From Schistocephalus solidus (lineage: Eukaryota; Platyhelminthes; Cestoda; Diphyllobothriidea; Diphyllobothriidae): 64,000 nt of DNA. Below the pieces are notes generated by a model. That model was not told the DNA's origin. It ran no database searches and worked only from the letters and a program-made list of their open reading frames with translations. Location: assembly GCA_017591395.1 (NCBI GenBank), contig WEDG01000715.1, forward strand, positions 62,001 through 126,000, read 5' to 3'. A program made the translations under genes and the position numbers. Shown one piece after another: positions 37,415-47,700 of this stretch (positions within the stretch are counted from its first letter, which is position 1; the number at the start of each line of letters is the position of its first letter).

Positions 37415-40290
37415 GAACTCAAGCGAATTTTGTTGACCAGCAACTTGTTTTTTGGGAAAGCTGACTGTGATTGATTTTGTTAAGTTTACAAATATAGCCA
37501 GTAAATCGGCAATCATACAATATATGAAACTGGAATTCAACACCTCCCTACATTTCTGAACTCTTATAATCGGTGATTATCTTAATTTCACCTAAAAAAA
37601 GATAAATTAACTATTGCTGCAGTTGATAAGACAAATACGATGCAGACACAATCAGATCCACCGAAATTCTAAAAAAGGAAGATGAACGTCTTAAAATCGT
37701 GAGTGTTTTAATGCATTTTTTATATCTCAATATCGTCTTTACTCAGGAATTTCTGAGCACTGGTATTGCTTGGCCGCCAAAACAATGCAATTTATAGATT
37801 TATTCAAACTTCCTTGCTTCTCGAGAGAGATGAGTAATTGGTTAATAAATTGGTACGTTTACAATGAAGTTCATATTACACTGTAATTAGATTGCAGCCA
37901 ATTGTGCTTTTGTGCTCCTGGAAGCACGTGTTTCTTGAAAACTTCAGGTTGCCTTGCAAGCAAGAAGTAAAAACACTGAAAAGTGGTATATTTTTTAAAA
38001 ATAACTTAGCGACGTGATTTATTCTATGCCACTCATTTGACAAAAGTTATTAGTCAACTTTATTGGCTTATCCTTCTCTATAAAAACATAAATAGATAGG
38101 GTTAAATCAGGCGGTATCCTAAATATGAACATATTTGTACGCCATTTGCAAGCGATGCAAATGGGTAAAAATTATGTATCAGGGATGGATCCTACATTCT
38201 AATTAAATGTGTGTTCACCGTGATTTATGCTCTTGACCTCCTGGGATCAAGTTGGCTGTTTGAATTTCAGGACAAAGGAATTATCACGGATATGGATTTA
38301 GTTTTCCTTGCCAGTTTTCCTAAGCTCATGGTAAGCCTGGACCATTTGCGATAACCAGAAGTATTTGAACTTAAGGTTTCCTATAAGAGAACCGTGCGTT
38401 GTTTTTATTTAAATGATTCCTGCATACTTGCGAAAAAAAATTAAGTAAACCCTTTAATGGTGCGTTCGGGGGGTCTTATAAAACTTGTTTTATGTGGAAG
38501 CAAAGCGCATCATATTCTAAAAATCGGTGGATAATAAGTGTTTATAACCTCGAGTCGACTTCACATAGTAATATATAAACAATCATGAAATATCGGCTGA
38601 TTATAGAATAGGTTGACCAAAATATATTTGTGGCAAATTTTTATTGATACAACTAAAATTCACGGATGTTTGCACTTAAAATTACATTCATCAGTATAGC
38701 ATATCGCTTAAATATTAGTGACTTATTGTTTAAGTAGGCTATTTTGTTGAACTATGACTTAATTTGTTTAAAAACGTAATTGTAACTAGCAAGAAAAGGA
38801 ACACAAATATCGCAGCCTATGACCAGTTTAATGCTTAATAGTCGGGTATTGAGTCAGAAATGGTGAAAATTCAATTTATCGGTTTATAACAGCTGTTGGA
38901 AGGCGTGAACCATTTTCAATGACACGAAAAAGTTGACCTTAAGATCTATAGTAAGCAAATTCAACACCATTTTGTAAAATAATTCGCACATTTATGCTTG
39001 CAAACAGCAATTAAGGAGAGAATTTAAAAGTACATTCGGTTGCTCTTAGAAAACATGTAAAAAGTATAAGAAGAGTGCGTTAAATGCGACATATTTAAAG
39101 CCCTTACTGAGTTCCTCATCATAATATATAAATAAACGTGAAAAATAAAATAAAATTTGTCTTGTTTATGCAGAAGCAAATGCTAAGAAATGTAAAATTG
39201 CACATCGCCTGAAATTTCGTTTACTCTTTAAACATGGCTTTTTGATTTGTTATATTAACTAGGTTTTGGATGGCACCAAATACGTTTTCCGTAACCTCCA
39301 AGGGCTTCAACGAAAAAGCAAACTTATTTCATTGACAAATGTGACCGACAAAATAAGTATCTTTTATAAATTAAAAAATCGATACATTTCAAATATGTTC
39401 ATGTTTAAGTGCTCTCCCGCATTGTTCCTGTCGTCGCTAACATGCAGTTCGCTATAGATATAACCATGTCATAACAACACGAGAAAACGTTGTTAAAAAT
39501 CAATCTTTTATTTCAGTACTCAAAGTTTTTTATTTGGGACAACATTGTTTTTTAATGGCTCCATCAAAAATATTTGCATATGTCAGGCTCTTAAATTATA
39601 AAATCAACGATATATAAAAAACAAATTATTTTCATTGTTGTGTATCTGTTGGGTTTTAATTTTATCAATTGACTCGAGTTCTAAACATACATTCCTTAGT
39701 GAGATAGTAAAAATACTTCACTAGATATTGAACAAATACACAAATACGAACGGCTAATGTATCTCTTTTTCTTTTCATATTTTGCGTTTATGTTTCATCA
39801 AAAGATAAAGAGCCGATTTTATTTAAATGGTAAAATGATTTTTTAAATCGAGATAATAATCATATATGTCCACTTTTAAATGAAATATGTTTTTTACAGT
39901 AACAAAAAACGTACTTTGAATGATATCTAACGGGAAAATTAACCATTCCTGTTTCAATGTTTAATAAAATCTTAAATATAGTAAATTATTACAAAGCGGA
40001 AACAAATGTTTATGTTGACACTGTTTTGAAACTTGGAAGTTTTGGCCTATAGTGCAAAGCAGGTCGTGTTCAAACTCAATATGCAGTAAGGAAATTCATT
40101 AAAAATATCAATAGTTTTTCGCTCCTTTTTTCCGGTTGCAAGGCATTACTCATAAAATTGGAAAGGTTAAACCCGGCTAGTTAACGTTTCCCATACTTTC
40201 AAAAGTAAAATATGTTTTTGAATTTTCTGCAACCTAGATCACTTAGTCCTTAATTTAAGAAATACATTCCATTCGCCTGGACGAAGGCAA
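37415..40290. repeat. Long repeat unit, copy B (direct tandem with A)
   Basis: Begins ACTCAAGCGAATTTTGTTG immediately after copy A, so A and B are head-to-tail. It runs through the landmarks of A to CATATGTCAGGCTCTTAAAT at about 39,590. It continues with sequence shared only with C: TGTATCTCTTTTTCTTTTCA, AAAGATAAAGAGCC, GCAAAGCAGGTCGTGTTC, TTCTGCAACCTAGATCACTT. The match with C stops close to the point where C is interrupted by the Gypsy element. No convincing coding frame. Confidence 0.85.
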
Positions 40291-40299
40291 ATATTGTTT

Positions 40300-40770
40300 T
40301 CTTTCTGTGAGAATCATTTGTTTGATAATCGGCCATAATGGTTGAAACCCAGATCCAGATAACCATAAAAATGTCAAATAGATGCTCCACCAAAGGGCGT
40401 TAATTCCTAACGCACTTTTTGGGGTTTCCTTAGTTACTGTGGCTCAGATTTTTCGGGAATAAACTGCTTTCAACATCCGATGGATGAAATACTCAAAAAG
40501 GATTTCAAATGGATTTAATCGCGAGAATTTCAAAAGGCCTTTGAATAAGTGAAAGCAATGTTTAGCTCTGATTTATTATTCACACAGAAGATTGTTGTTG
40601 CAGCGGACGCCTCCAACTATGGAATTGGCGCCATTATTTCACACGTCTTCCCCTAAAACCAAGAAAAGGCTATTTGTCATGCAACACGGTCGCTAACGTC
40701 TGCGGAACGCAACTACGAACAAAACACAAAGGAGGCCTTGGCTATTATCTTAACCATTAAAATGTTTACA
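40300..40770 (+). mobile_element. Ty3/Gypsy pol fragment (RT end to RNase H)
   Basis: Nucleotide-level match to 47,550-48,010 of the complete Gypsy element, starting about GGCCATAATGG...ACCCAGATCCAGATAAC and including GCTCTGATTTATTATTCACA and GCAGCGGACGCCTCCAACTA. Protein: FQHPMDEILKKDFKW, then VVAADASNYGIGAIISHVFP, the RNase H start with its catalytic Asp. Next come ICHATRSLTSAERNYEQ and KEALAIILTIKMF. Stops and small indels throughout. No LTR or other pol part is present. The right edge adjoins dispersed repeat R. Confidence 0.85.
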
Positions 40771-40784
40771 AGACAGAGTCAAAC

Positions 40785-41110
40785 TTTCAAGTGAGGTCTT
40801 TTGGTCGATTTTGTGGTTTAAAACACTTTCGGTCAACAAGACTATATTGACTGATTGGAGTGGAAGCCTTCCTGAAGTCCATGCAGCTGTTAAAGGCTGT
40901 CCTGGACACTTTCAAGTTCATTTATATGTTGCTGAGAGTATAAATAGTAAAATACTTGCTAATAGTTGATAAATTCAATTCCCGCAAGAGTCCCACACCA
41001 AAGTATCGTTTGCTTCATCCAACTGACCTTAGTTATACACCTGCAATCGACTATGTTATACGTTGAACTTCCACTGCCATCTTCAGCTGAAAGATTATTG
41101 GTATCTTGTC
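40785..41110. repeat. Dispersed repeat R, copy 2 (first copy at 30.74 kb)
   Basis: Co-linear with 30,735-31,080: CAAGTGAGGTCTTTTGGTCG, TTTCGGTCAACAAGAC, GGAAGCCTTCCTGAAGTCCA, GTTGCTGAGAGTATAAATAG and CATCCAACTGACCTTAGTTA. Here it directly follows the Gypsy fragment, while copy 1 has no Gypsy sequence on its left, so the two are separate entities. Confidence 0.75.
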
Positions 41111-41604
41111 CAGGTCAAGGCTGCTGTTTTCATAAAGAAACAAACTCATTTCTTTGCTTTCAAGTTTTGCATTATCTGGGTTCAAAAGTAGTTCCAAGGC
41201 CGAAACTGCAAATGCTTTGAAGCTGATCTGCCTTATTTCTTAACATGTTGTCAAAGGTTACTTACAATTTCTTCATCAAAATTATTATGACGCATTTAAA
41301 TTCTTGTTAACCTTCCTAAAGTAAAACTGGCATAAAAAGAACGTATTTATCTCCTCATTCAGTTCAACCTAATTTCAGGTTTAAGAACTGGGCAAATACT
41401 GACTATTAAAAGTGACTTAAGTCATTAGTGAGATAAAAAACATTTTTTCTATATCATAGTATGTACTTATAAACCAAAGTTAGCCATCTAAATCCCGAGA
41501 ATTTTATTGGTCCTGATTATATCTGGTCGCCTTAATAATTAAATGTTCAGAGTAAAACAACGTTTCTTAAACGTCGTTACAAGGGATTAATTGACCATTG
41601 AATG
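41111..41604. other. No recognisable gene
   Basis: A spacer between repeat R and long repeat copy C, with no match found elsewhere in the window. Confidence 0.5.
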
Positions 41605-42634
41605 GCAAGTTTTTAGATGAAGTTCATATCACAATGAAACAACTTTGCAACCATTCATGATTTGTGCTTCTTAACGCCAACACCTGCCTTGGCACTGGTA
41701 TTTTCTGGCAGCCAAAACAATGCAATTTATAGATTTATTGGAACTTCCTTGCTTCTCGAGAGAGATGAGTAATTGGTTAATAAATTGGTACGTTTACAAT
41801 GAAGTTCATATCATACTGTAATAAGATTGCAGCCAATTGTGCTTTTGTGCTCCTGGAAGCACGTGTTTCTTGAAAACTTCAGGTTGCCTTGCAAGCAAGA
41901 AGTAAAAACACTGAAAAGTGGTATATTTTTAAAATAACTTTGCGACGTGATTTATTCTAATCCACTCATTTGAAAAAGTTATTAGTCAACTTTATTGGCT
42001 TATCCTTTTCTAAAAAAACATAAATATATCGGTTTAATGTAGGCGGTGTCTTTAATATGAACATATGTGTACGCCATTTGCAAGCGATGCAAATGGGTAA
42101 AATAATGTATAAAGGATGGATCCTACATTCTATTAAAATTTGTGTTCGCCGTGATTTATGCTCTTGACCTCGTGGGATCAAGTTGGCTGTTTGAATTTCG
42201 GGGCAAAGGAATTATCACGGACATGGATTTAGTTTTCCTTGCCGGTTTTGCTAAGCTCACGGTAAGCCTGGACCATTGGCGATAACCAGAAGATTTTGAC
42301 CTTAAGGTTTCCTTTAATAAAACCGTGCGCTGTTTTTAGTTAAATGATTCCTGCATACTTGCGAAAAACAATTAAGTAAACCCTTCAAAATGCGTTCGGG
42401 TGGGTCTTAGAAACCATGTTTAAGTGGAAGCAAATCGCTTTAAAGTGAACGAATTTATGAATAATAAGTGCTACAAACCTTCGGTAGACGTCACATACTA
42501 ATAAATAAACAATCATAAAACATCGCTGATTACAGGAAAGTTAAGCAAAATAAATGACTTGCAAACATAAATCGATGAATTTTAAATGCACGGATTTTCG
42601 CAATTAATTCCTTTGACCCACTTGTGAAAACTTT

Positions 42635-42706
42635 GGCGTTCTCGGTGGGTTCCGAACCTACGCCAGCAAAGGAAGGCTTTAGTCTAGCCAACTGAGCTGC
42701 GAGGCC
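42635..42706 (-). pseudogene. tRNA-like sequence, dimer unit 1
   Basis: GGCCTCGCAGCTCAGTTGGC gives the acceptor strand and A box. The B box is GTAGGTTCGGAACC, with changes from the family's GGTTCGAATCCC. Compared with unit 2 it lacks about 12 nt of the D-arm/anticodon side, so it cannot fold as a tRNA. Confidence 0.65.
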
Positions 42707-42927
42707 TCACCGGGAGCCATGAGTTTAATCACACCTGGGTCAAGTTACCCACCCAGCCTACTGCAACGTATGAAATCAACCAATTCTGATGCAGCAAGCT
42801 GACTACCCAGCAGGATTTCCTAAGCAATCAATCTAGAATCCACCAGATGACTATCAGGCACAAGTAATAAGAAGAGAATTTTGGCAGATTTGAATAATTT
42901 CTTCAACCCAATTGTAAAAAATTTCGT

Positions 42928-43009
42928 GGCATCGGTGGGATTCGAACCCACGCCAACAAGATGAAGGCTTTAGTACAGCCAACGCTCAAGCCAACTGAGC
43001 TACGAGGCC
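42928..43009 (-). pseudogene. tRNA-like sequence, dimer unit 2
   Basis: Minus strand: acceptor start GGCCTCG, D-arm GCTCAGTTGGCTTGAGC, intact T-arm GTGGGTTCGAATCCCAC, acceptor end CGATGCC (one mismatch). The anticodon stem is poor (GGCT/AGCC, 4 bp, loop GTACTAA) and the variable region is long, so the isotype cannot be assigned. A run of T follows the acceptor (AAATTTTTT), as in Pol III terminators. Confidence 0.7.
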
Positions 43010-43210
43010 TCACCGGGGGCCGTGAGTTTAATCACACTTGGGTAAAGTTACCCGCCCAGCCTACTGCTGCGTATGGAATCCACCAATTCTGATACAGCGA
43101 GCTAACTGCCCAGCAGGATTTCCTAAGCAATCAATCTAGAATCCACCAGATGACTTTCAGGCACAAGTAATAAGAAGACGATTTTGGCAGTTCTGAATAA
43201 TTTATCTTCT

Positions 43211-43215
43211 AATTA
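43211..43215. other. Junction back into long repeat copy C
   Basis: Homology to copy B (about 38,683 onward, ATTACATTCATCAGTATAGC there, AAATTTCATTTAAACGTAAG here) resumes directly after the dimer. This marks the dimer as a later insertion or replacement. Confidence 0.5.
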
Positions 43216-45325
43216 AAATTTCATTTAAACGTAAGGCATATCGTTCAAATATTGACGACCAATTAGTGTAAGTAGGTTTTTTTTCTTGAATTATGACTTA
43301 TTTTGCTGTAAAACGAAATATAATAAGAAGATTTACATTAAAATCGCAACATATGACGAGTTTAAGCACATAATTTTAAATGAATTAAGGTCAACTGTAT
43401 CAAAGAGGTGATCGCTAGGTAGCAGTTCAGAAACAGCATATGCGATCACCAGACAAAGAATATTATTGGACTGAAGTCTACGATTATCACTGAAATATAG
43501 TTTATAGATTGCTTAAAAATCTTTTGCAGGTCATGCTATATCATTATAATTTAAAATAGAACTATATAGTGTTTGGAGCCTTTTATATCGTTATAAAGTT
43601 CTTTTACAGCCGCTTGTAATCTAGCCATGGATTTGTAAAGATGTGATTCTTTCGCAATCAAAACACAAAGTTAATACACATGCCATTTATATTCGTTGAA
43701 AATGTTTCTGCAAAAACTGTTTTCAACGTGGTTCATTCCGTTCTGCTCAACTGAAACGTTTAGTTGTTCAAACGTCAGAAAAAATGCCTAATTTTCCCCA
43801 GCTGAATGCTTAATGGTACACTAGTAAGTCAGGCATAGGAAAAGTTAATTTTGTCGGTTTAGTTTTGTTGTTGGAAATCATGATCCATTTAAAATGACAA
43901 AAAACCTTTGACTTTAATGTCTATTTAAAAGTTTCACATAATGTATTTTAAATAACTCACAGAAGTTTGTATGTGAGAAGTAATTAAAGTGGTTTCAATT
44001 GTTCTCAGAAAGCCTGCGGTAGATAGAAGTAAAGTTATTTGTATGCAACATGTTTAAAGCATTCAGTGAAGTCCACATCCTTCTGTTTAAGCAAGTTTCG
44101 AAAAATAAAATGATTGTTTTCTAAGTTATCTAGAAGCGAAACGAGGAAAAAGTAACCTGCACACATATCCATTTCAGTTTTTCTATGAAATTGGTTTTGG
44201 ATAGCTATTTTTCTGTACCAGAGCTTAGAGAAGACAGTAAGCATCATCTGCTATTTTCGTCAACGCACATGACTTTAAAGAGAAGTAAACTTATTTACTT
44301 GAAAAATGAGACTCATACAATCAGTCTCAATGATAAATTAACAAATTGCTAATTTAAATATACGAAAATATTAAAGTGCTTACTCGTATTTTTCTTCCGT
44401 TGTTGCCATGCAGATAGTTCACTTGGGAGGTAAAAATTGCCTTCGAGAATCAGTGAGAGTTCATTTCGGACAAACCTGTTTTATTTTAATGGCTTCAGCA
44501 TGGCTCTCAAATTATACGATAAGTTAACTTAAAAATGTAATTATTATTATTATATTATTTTCATTTTTATACATTCATTATTATTAATTTGATTATTAAT
44601 TATTCTTTTATTATAATTAATTTTTTTTAATTTTTGAACATTTATTAGTTATTAAATTATTATTAATTGTTTTTTTATTATTATAATATTATTTTTTTTT
44701 GAACATCCATTGAATTCTTATTTTGTCTGTTGCCTGGAACTCTAAGCAGACAATTCTAAGTGCCAGCATCTAAATCTTAATCTGGAAATCGAACAATTTT
44801 ACAATCGTAAACGACTAAGTGTATCTCTACTTCTCATAGTTTGCGGTAAGGTGTCATCAGAAGATAAAGAGCCCGTATAACGCTAGAGGCAAAATGAGGT
44901 CTTAATAGTGATGTATGTCCAAATCTTCATTGAAAGCCATATTGTTTTCGCCAATGAGAAAAGGTATATTAAATGTCACCTAACAGCAAAAAACCATTCC
45001 CGTTAGAATTTCCAAGACAATCTTAAATTTAGTTAATAAACAGACAGCAAACAAAAGATTCTTCATATGTATCATTTTGTTGACGCTTAAACTTTTTGGA
45101 CTTAAAGTCAAAGCAGGTCATGTTCTAAGTTCCAACGTGTACAAAGAGAATGCCTTATAATTATATTCAAGAATTCCTTGATCCGTTTTTCCGCATGCAA
45201 GGGAGTACTCGTAAATTTGGACATGTTCTAACCGTTTGCATATAATGCTTCCAGCCAACATGTCACATTTTCATAGAAGGAATATATACTTTGAATGTTC
45301 TGCGGACTTGATCATTTATGAGATC

Positions 45326-45330
45326 AGTTC
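45326..45330. repeat. Target-site duplication, left (AGTTC)
   Basis: The five bases before the 5' LTR are AGTTC and recur exactly after the 3' LTR (49,974-49,978). Five-base duplications are usual for Ty3/Gypsy integration. Confidence 0.85.
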
Positions 45331-45698
45331 TGTTAAGAGCATCCGTCCTTAAATATTCACACACACACACCACCCTGATGACTCTGCGCACGCTGCTCTA
45401 CCAATTCACTCATAGGCCATGCGCATGGCGATATTGCGAAAGCTGCCGACAGTGATAAGTGCTTCATTCCATTAATCAGATAAGTCAGAAGACCAGTTGA
45501 TATACTCACCCTTCAAGGACCCTATCGGATTATTTCAATTGCAGCCCAACCTTGTAAATACTACTCCATTATTTTTGCCACAAAATACGTTGTAATAAGA
45601 TATGAATAGACCTTTACTCTTCCACGCTTGCTGTTGAGATCGCCTTTGATCGCGTTGTTGAACGGCGACCATCAAGGCTTTGAGACAAGATCATAACA
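45331..45698 (+). repeat. 5' LTR of the Gypsy element
   Basis: Begins TGTTA and ends TAACA, a 5-bp inverted terminal repeat. It aligns end to end with 49,605-49,973, sharing CACTCATAGGCCATGCGCAT, CAACCTTGTAAATAC and GGCAAGATCATAACA-like blocks. It contains a short CA run at the start (about 45,358-45,370). The clear divergence between the two LTRs means the insertion is old. Confidence 0.9.
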
Positions 45699-45729
45699 AT
45701 TTGCAGCACAGAACCCGCTACGTCTAGTT

Positions 45730-46450
45730 CTGCGGAGCAGGGAATCACTATCTTGCTAAAACGATGGGTTCAATTCGCGGCAGCTCATTGAAGATGATGA
45801 AATCCATGATACAGCAATTCAGTTTGTATTTTGCCAATCAGAATTTCCTCTGGTTCACATTTGATAAAACAATTAGGCACTTTTCAGAGATCTTCAGGGA
45901 GATGTTATCACTGTTCAATATTCGATACCAGTGCCTCAAATTGGTGAAGAATGGTACAGACGATTTTTTGAAGCTTGCAAGTATTTTCGACCACGAGTAA
46001 AACAAGTTCAAGCTGCTAACGATGACAGAAGATCCATATAAGTGCTTCATCTTCGTGTGCGCTCTTCAGTCACCCCATGATGCTTACATAAGAACACGTT
46101 TGCTCAAATAAACTAAGACGGATCACAACTTTACCCTTCAGACTGACGAATGACAGTGGTTCAAGAATATTCAACATGATTCTGCCATTGTGAAACAATC
46201 CAGTTCCCCACTTGCCGTCATCAGCGTTCATGCTATCACCCACGAAAGTCGACGTCACCAAGCAAACCTCAAGACTCGACCCACAGAAAACCACCAACAG
46301 CACGTTGGCAATGTGATGAGTGGCATTTTGTTCGCTTTTGTCCATCCAAGAAGCAAGTGTATCAGAAACGCCATATTCGCGTGCACAAGGAAGGTAATTG
46401 CAAAGCAGGCAATCCCTCAAAATCGAACGTATGCAATAGAAGGATGAGGT
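45730..46450 (+). pseudogene. Gypsy gag remnant
   Basis: Frame 45764-46000 reads MIQQFSLYFANQNF near the start and LKLVKNGTDDFLKLASI later, the capsid-like part. The end holds two CCHC zinc knuckles in degenerate form (46,303-46,401). The first is RWQCDEWHFVRFC, with its first Cys mutated to Arg and one residue missing before the His. The second is YQKRHIRVHKEGNC, with its two first Cys changed to Tyr and Arg. These knuckles normally bind the genomic RNA. Several frames and stops. Confidence 0.7.
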
Positions 46451-46536
46451 GTCCAAAATGCTCTTCAGTCCAAAGTGGAGCTCCATTCCGGCCAGGTTCA
46501 TGACCAAGTTTGAGGCACGGAGAGAGTAAGGTTAGG

Positions 46537-46830
46537 TGATTATCAATGGCGAACCAGTACACCTCTGGCTCGATGCGGCTTCACAAATCACGCCCAACAC
46601 CAAGCGTACTTAGCAAATGATTAACCGGCGTCCGGTGAGCACATCGAAAAAGAAGGCATTAAATGTTTCTGGAGGAACTCTCCGGCTCACGAGTGAGCTT
46701 GAATGTAACATTCCTTTTGATGGAATTTCATTCAGGGGAACATGTCACCTCAAAAACCGTCCGAACATTAATTAACTTGGCTTGACTGGCTCAAGAAACT
46801 TGGTCTCCTGGAGTTGCCACTTAATTGCGT
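46537..46830 (+). pseudogene. Gypsy aspartic protease remnant
   Basis: The frame from 46,537 reads VIINGEPVHLWLDAASQITP, where the family has the active-site L-DT-A/S-D/G. The Asp (codon at 46,570-46,572) is kept, but the following Thr is Ala. Later GGTLRLTSELECNIPFDG and SFRGTCHLKNRPNIN follow the usual pattern. In-frame stops at several points. It would process the Gag-Pol polyprotein. Confidence 0.7.
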
Positions 46831-46869
46831 ACGCCATAGTGTGTAGTCATTTCAACCGAGTCCCGTCAA

Positions 46870-47700
46870 ACCGAATCAGCCAGCTTCAAAGCTGATGTCT
46901 ACCCTACAGGAGAAATTCGTCTCAGTTTCCATGACGGTCTTGGTTGCTGCACCAACATGAAGGTCATTCCACGTCCGAAACGACCAGTACCTTATGCCGC
47001 GCATACCGTAATCAACCAAGAACTTGAGCGCCTTCAGTAAGTTGGTGTGCTTCAGCCAATTAATTATTGTGCATGGGCCGCGCCTACTGTGGCCATAAAG
47101 AAGACGGCCGGCGAAATTCGAATCTGTGCTGATTTTTCTACTGGTCTCAATGCCACACTGTTCACTCAACAATATCTTCTTCCAGTGCCAGAAGATTTTT
47201 TTGCTAAGCGAAATGGCGAAAATTGTTTCTCTAAACTTGCTTCATCTGACACATGCCTCCAAATCGAGGTGGCCGAAGAATCCCGGGAGCTTCTGACTAT
47301 TAAAACGCACCGCAGTTTTTTTCCAGTTCACCCGTATTCCATTTGGTGCTAAGACCGCTTTCACCATCTTCCAGCAAACATTACACACTGAACTTGGTGC
47401 TGAGAAGTAAACAAGCCACTGCCTATCTGGATGATATCATCGTCACAGGCACAAATCCCGAGAAATTGCTGCAACGCCTAGAGACTGTGCTAAGTCGGAT
47501 TCAAGAATATACTTTGCGCATGCATATGAACATGTGCAATATTTTTATTCTTTTTGCGAAATACCTTGGTTTAATAATGGACCAACATGGTCGTCACCCA
47601 GATCCAGATAACATCGACGCCATCAAGCGGATGTCTCCAGTAAAGGATGTTAATTCCGTTAGCATTTTCTTGGATCTAATGAGTTACTAGGGCTCAGTCA
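46870..47700 (+). pseudogene. Gypsy reverse transcriptase remnant
   Basis: The entry block at about 46,950-47,080 (MKVIPRPKRPVPYAAHTVIN, LERLQ, stop, VGVLQPINYCAWAAPTVAIK) is followed by frame 47047-47352 (GEIRICADFSTGLNATLF, QYLLPVPEDFFAKRNGENCF, LQIEVAEESRELLTI). A frameshift at about 47,320 follows (IPFGAKTAFTIFQQ). Frame 47343-47690 has the intact catalytic box YLDDIIV at 47,424-47,444, then GTNPEKLLQRLETVLSRIQE and GRHPDPDNIDAIKRMS. Confidence 0.92.

Larger units (their letters stand above)
42605..43210 (-). repeat. Tandem dimer of a ~300-bp tRNA-like repeat
   Basis: Two direct copies with a period of 303 bp, measured between GAGGCCTCACCGGG at 42,701 and 43,004. Each unit, read on the minus strand, has a body (CTAGATTGATTGCTTAGG, CAGTAGGCTGGGCGGGTAA, AAGTGTGATTAAACTCA), a tRNA-like part with A and B boxes, and a tail (ATTCAAATCTGCCAAAAT). 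The dimer is inserted into long repeat copy C, whose homology to copy B resumes on the other side. Other copies lie at 24.3 and 61.2 kb. Confidence 0.85.
41605..45325. repeat. Long repeat unit, copy C (interrupted)
   Basis: A short partial duplicate lies at 41,605-41,690 (GAAGTTCATATCACAATG..., repeated at about 41,800). From 41,690 the sequence follows copy B closely: AAAACAATGCAATTTATAG, CTCGAGAGAGATGAGTAATT, GCTCCTGGAAGCACGTGTTT, CATTTGCAAGCGATGCAAAT. It continues to about 42,600, where the tRNA-like dimer intervenes, and resumes at 43,210. It carries both the segment missing from A and the segment missing from B. A long AT-rich simple-sequence expansion (44,535-44,700) sits within it. It ends at the Gypsy insertion (45,326). 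Confidence 0.85.

Noticed and set aside
42605..43210. Hammerhead ribozyme in the tRNA-like tandem repeat
   Set aside because: The unit has CTGATAG or CTGATGC and a GAAA on one strand, but not the conserved CTGANGA core in any copy, and no stem-II hairpin between the two. The parts also differ between copies.
45699..45725. Primer-binding site matching a specific tRNA
   Set aside because: The sequence after the 5' LTR (ATTTGCAGCACAGAACCC) lacks the expected TGG start, so a tRNA cannot be assigned without a consensus of the family.
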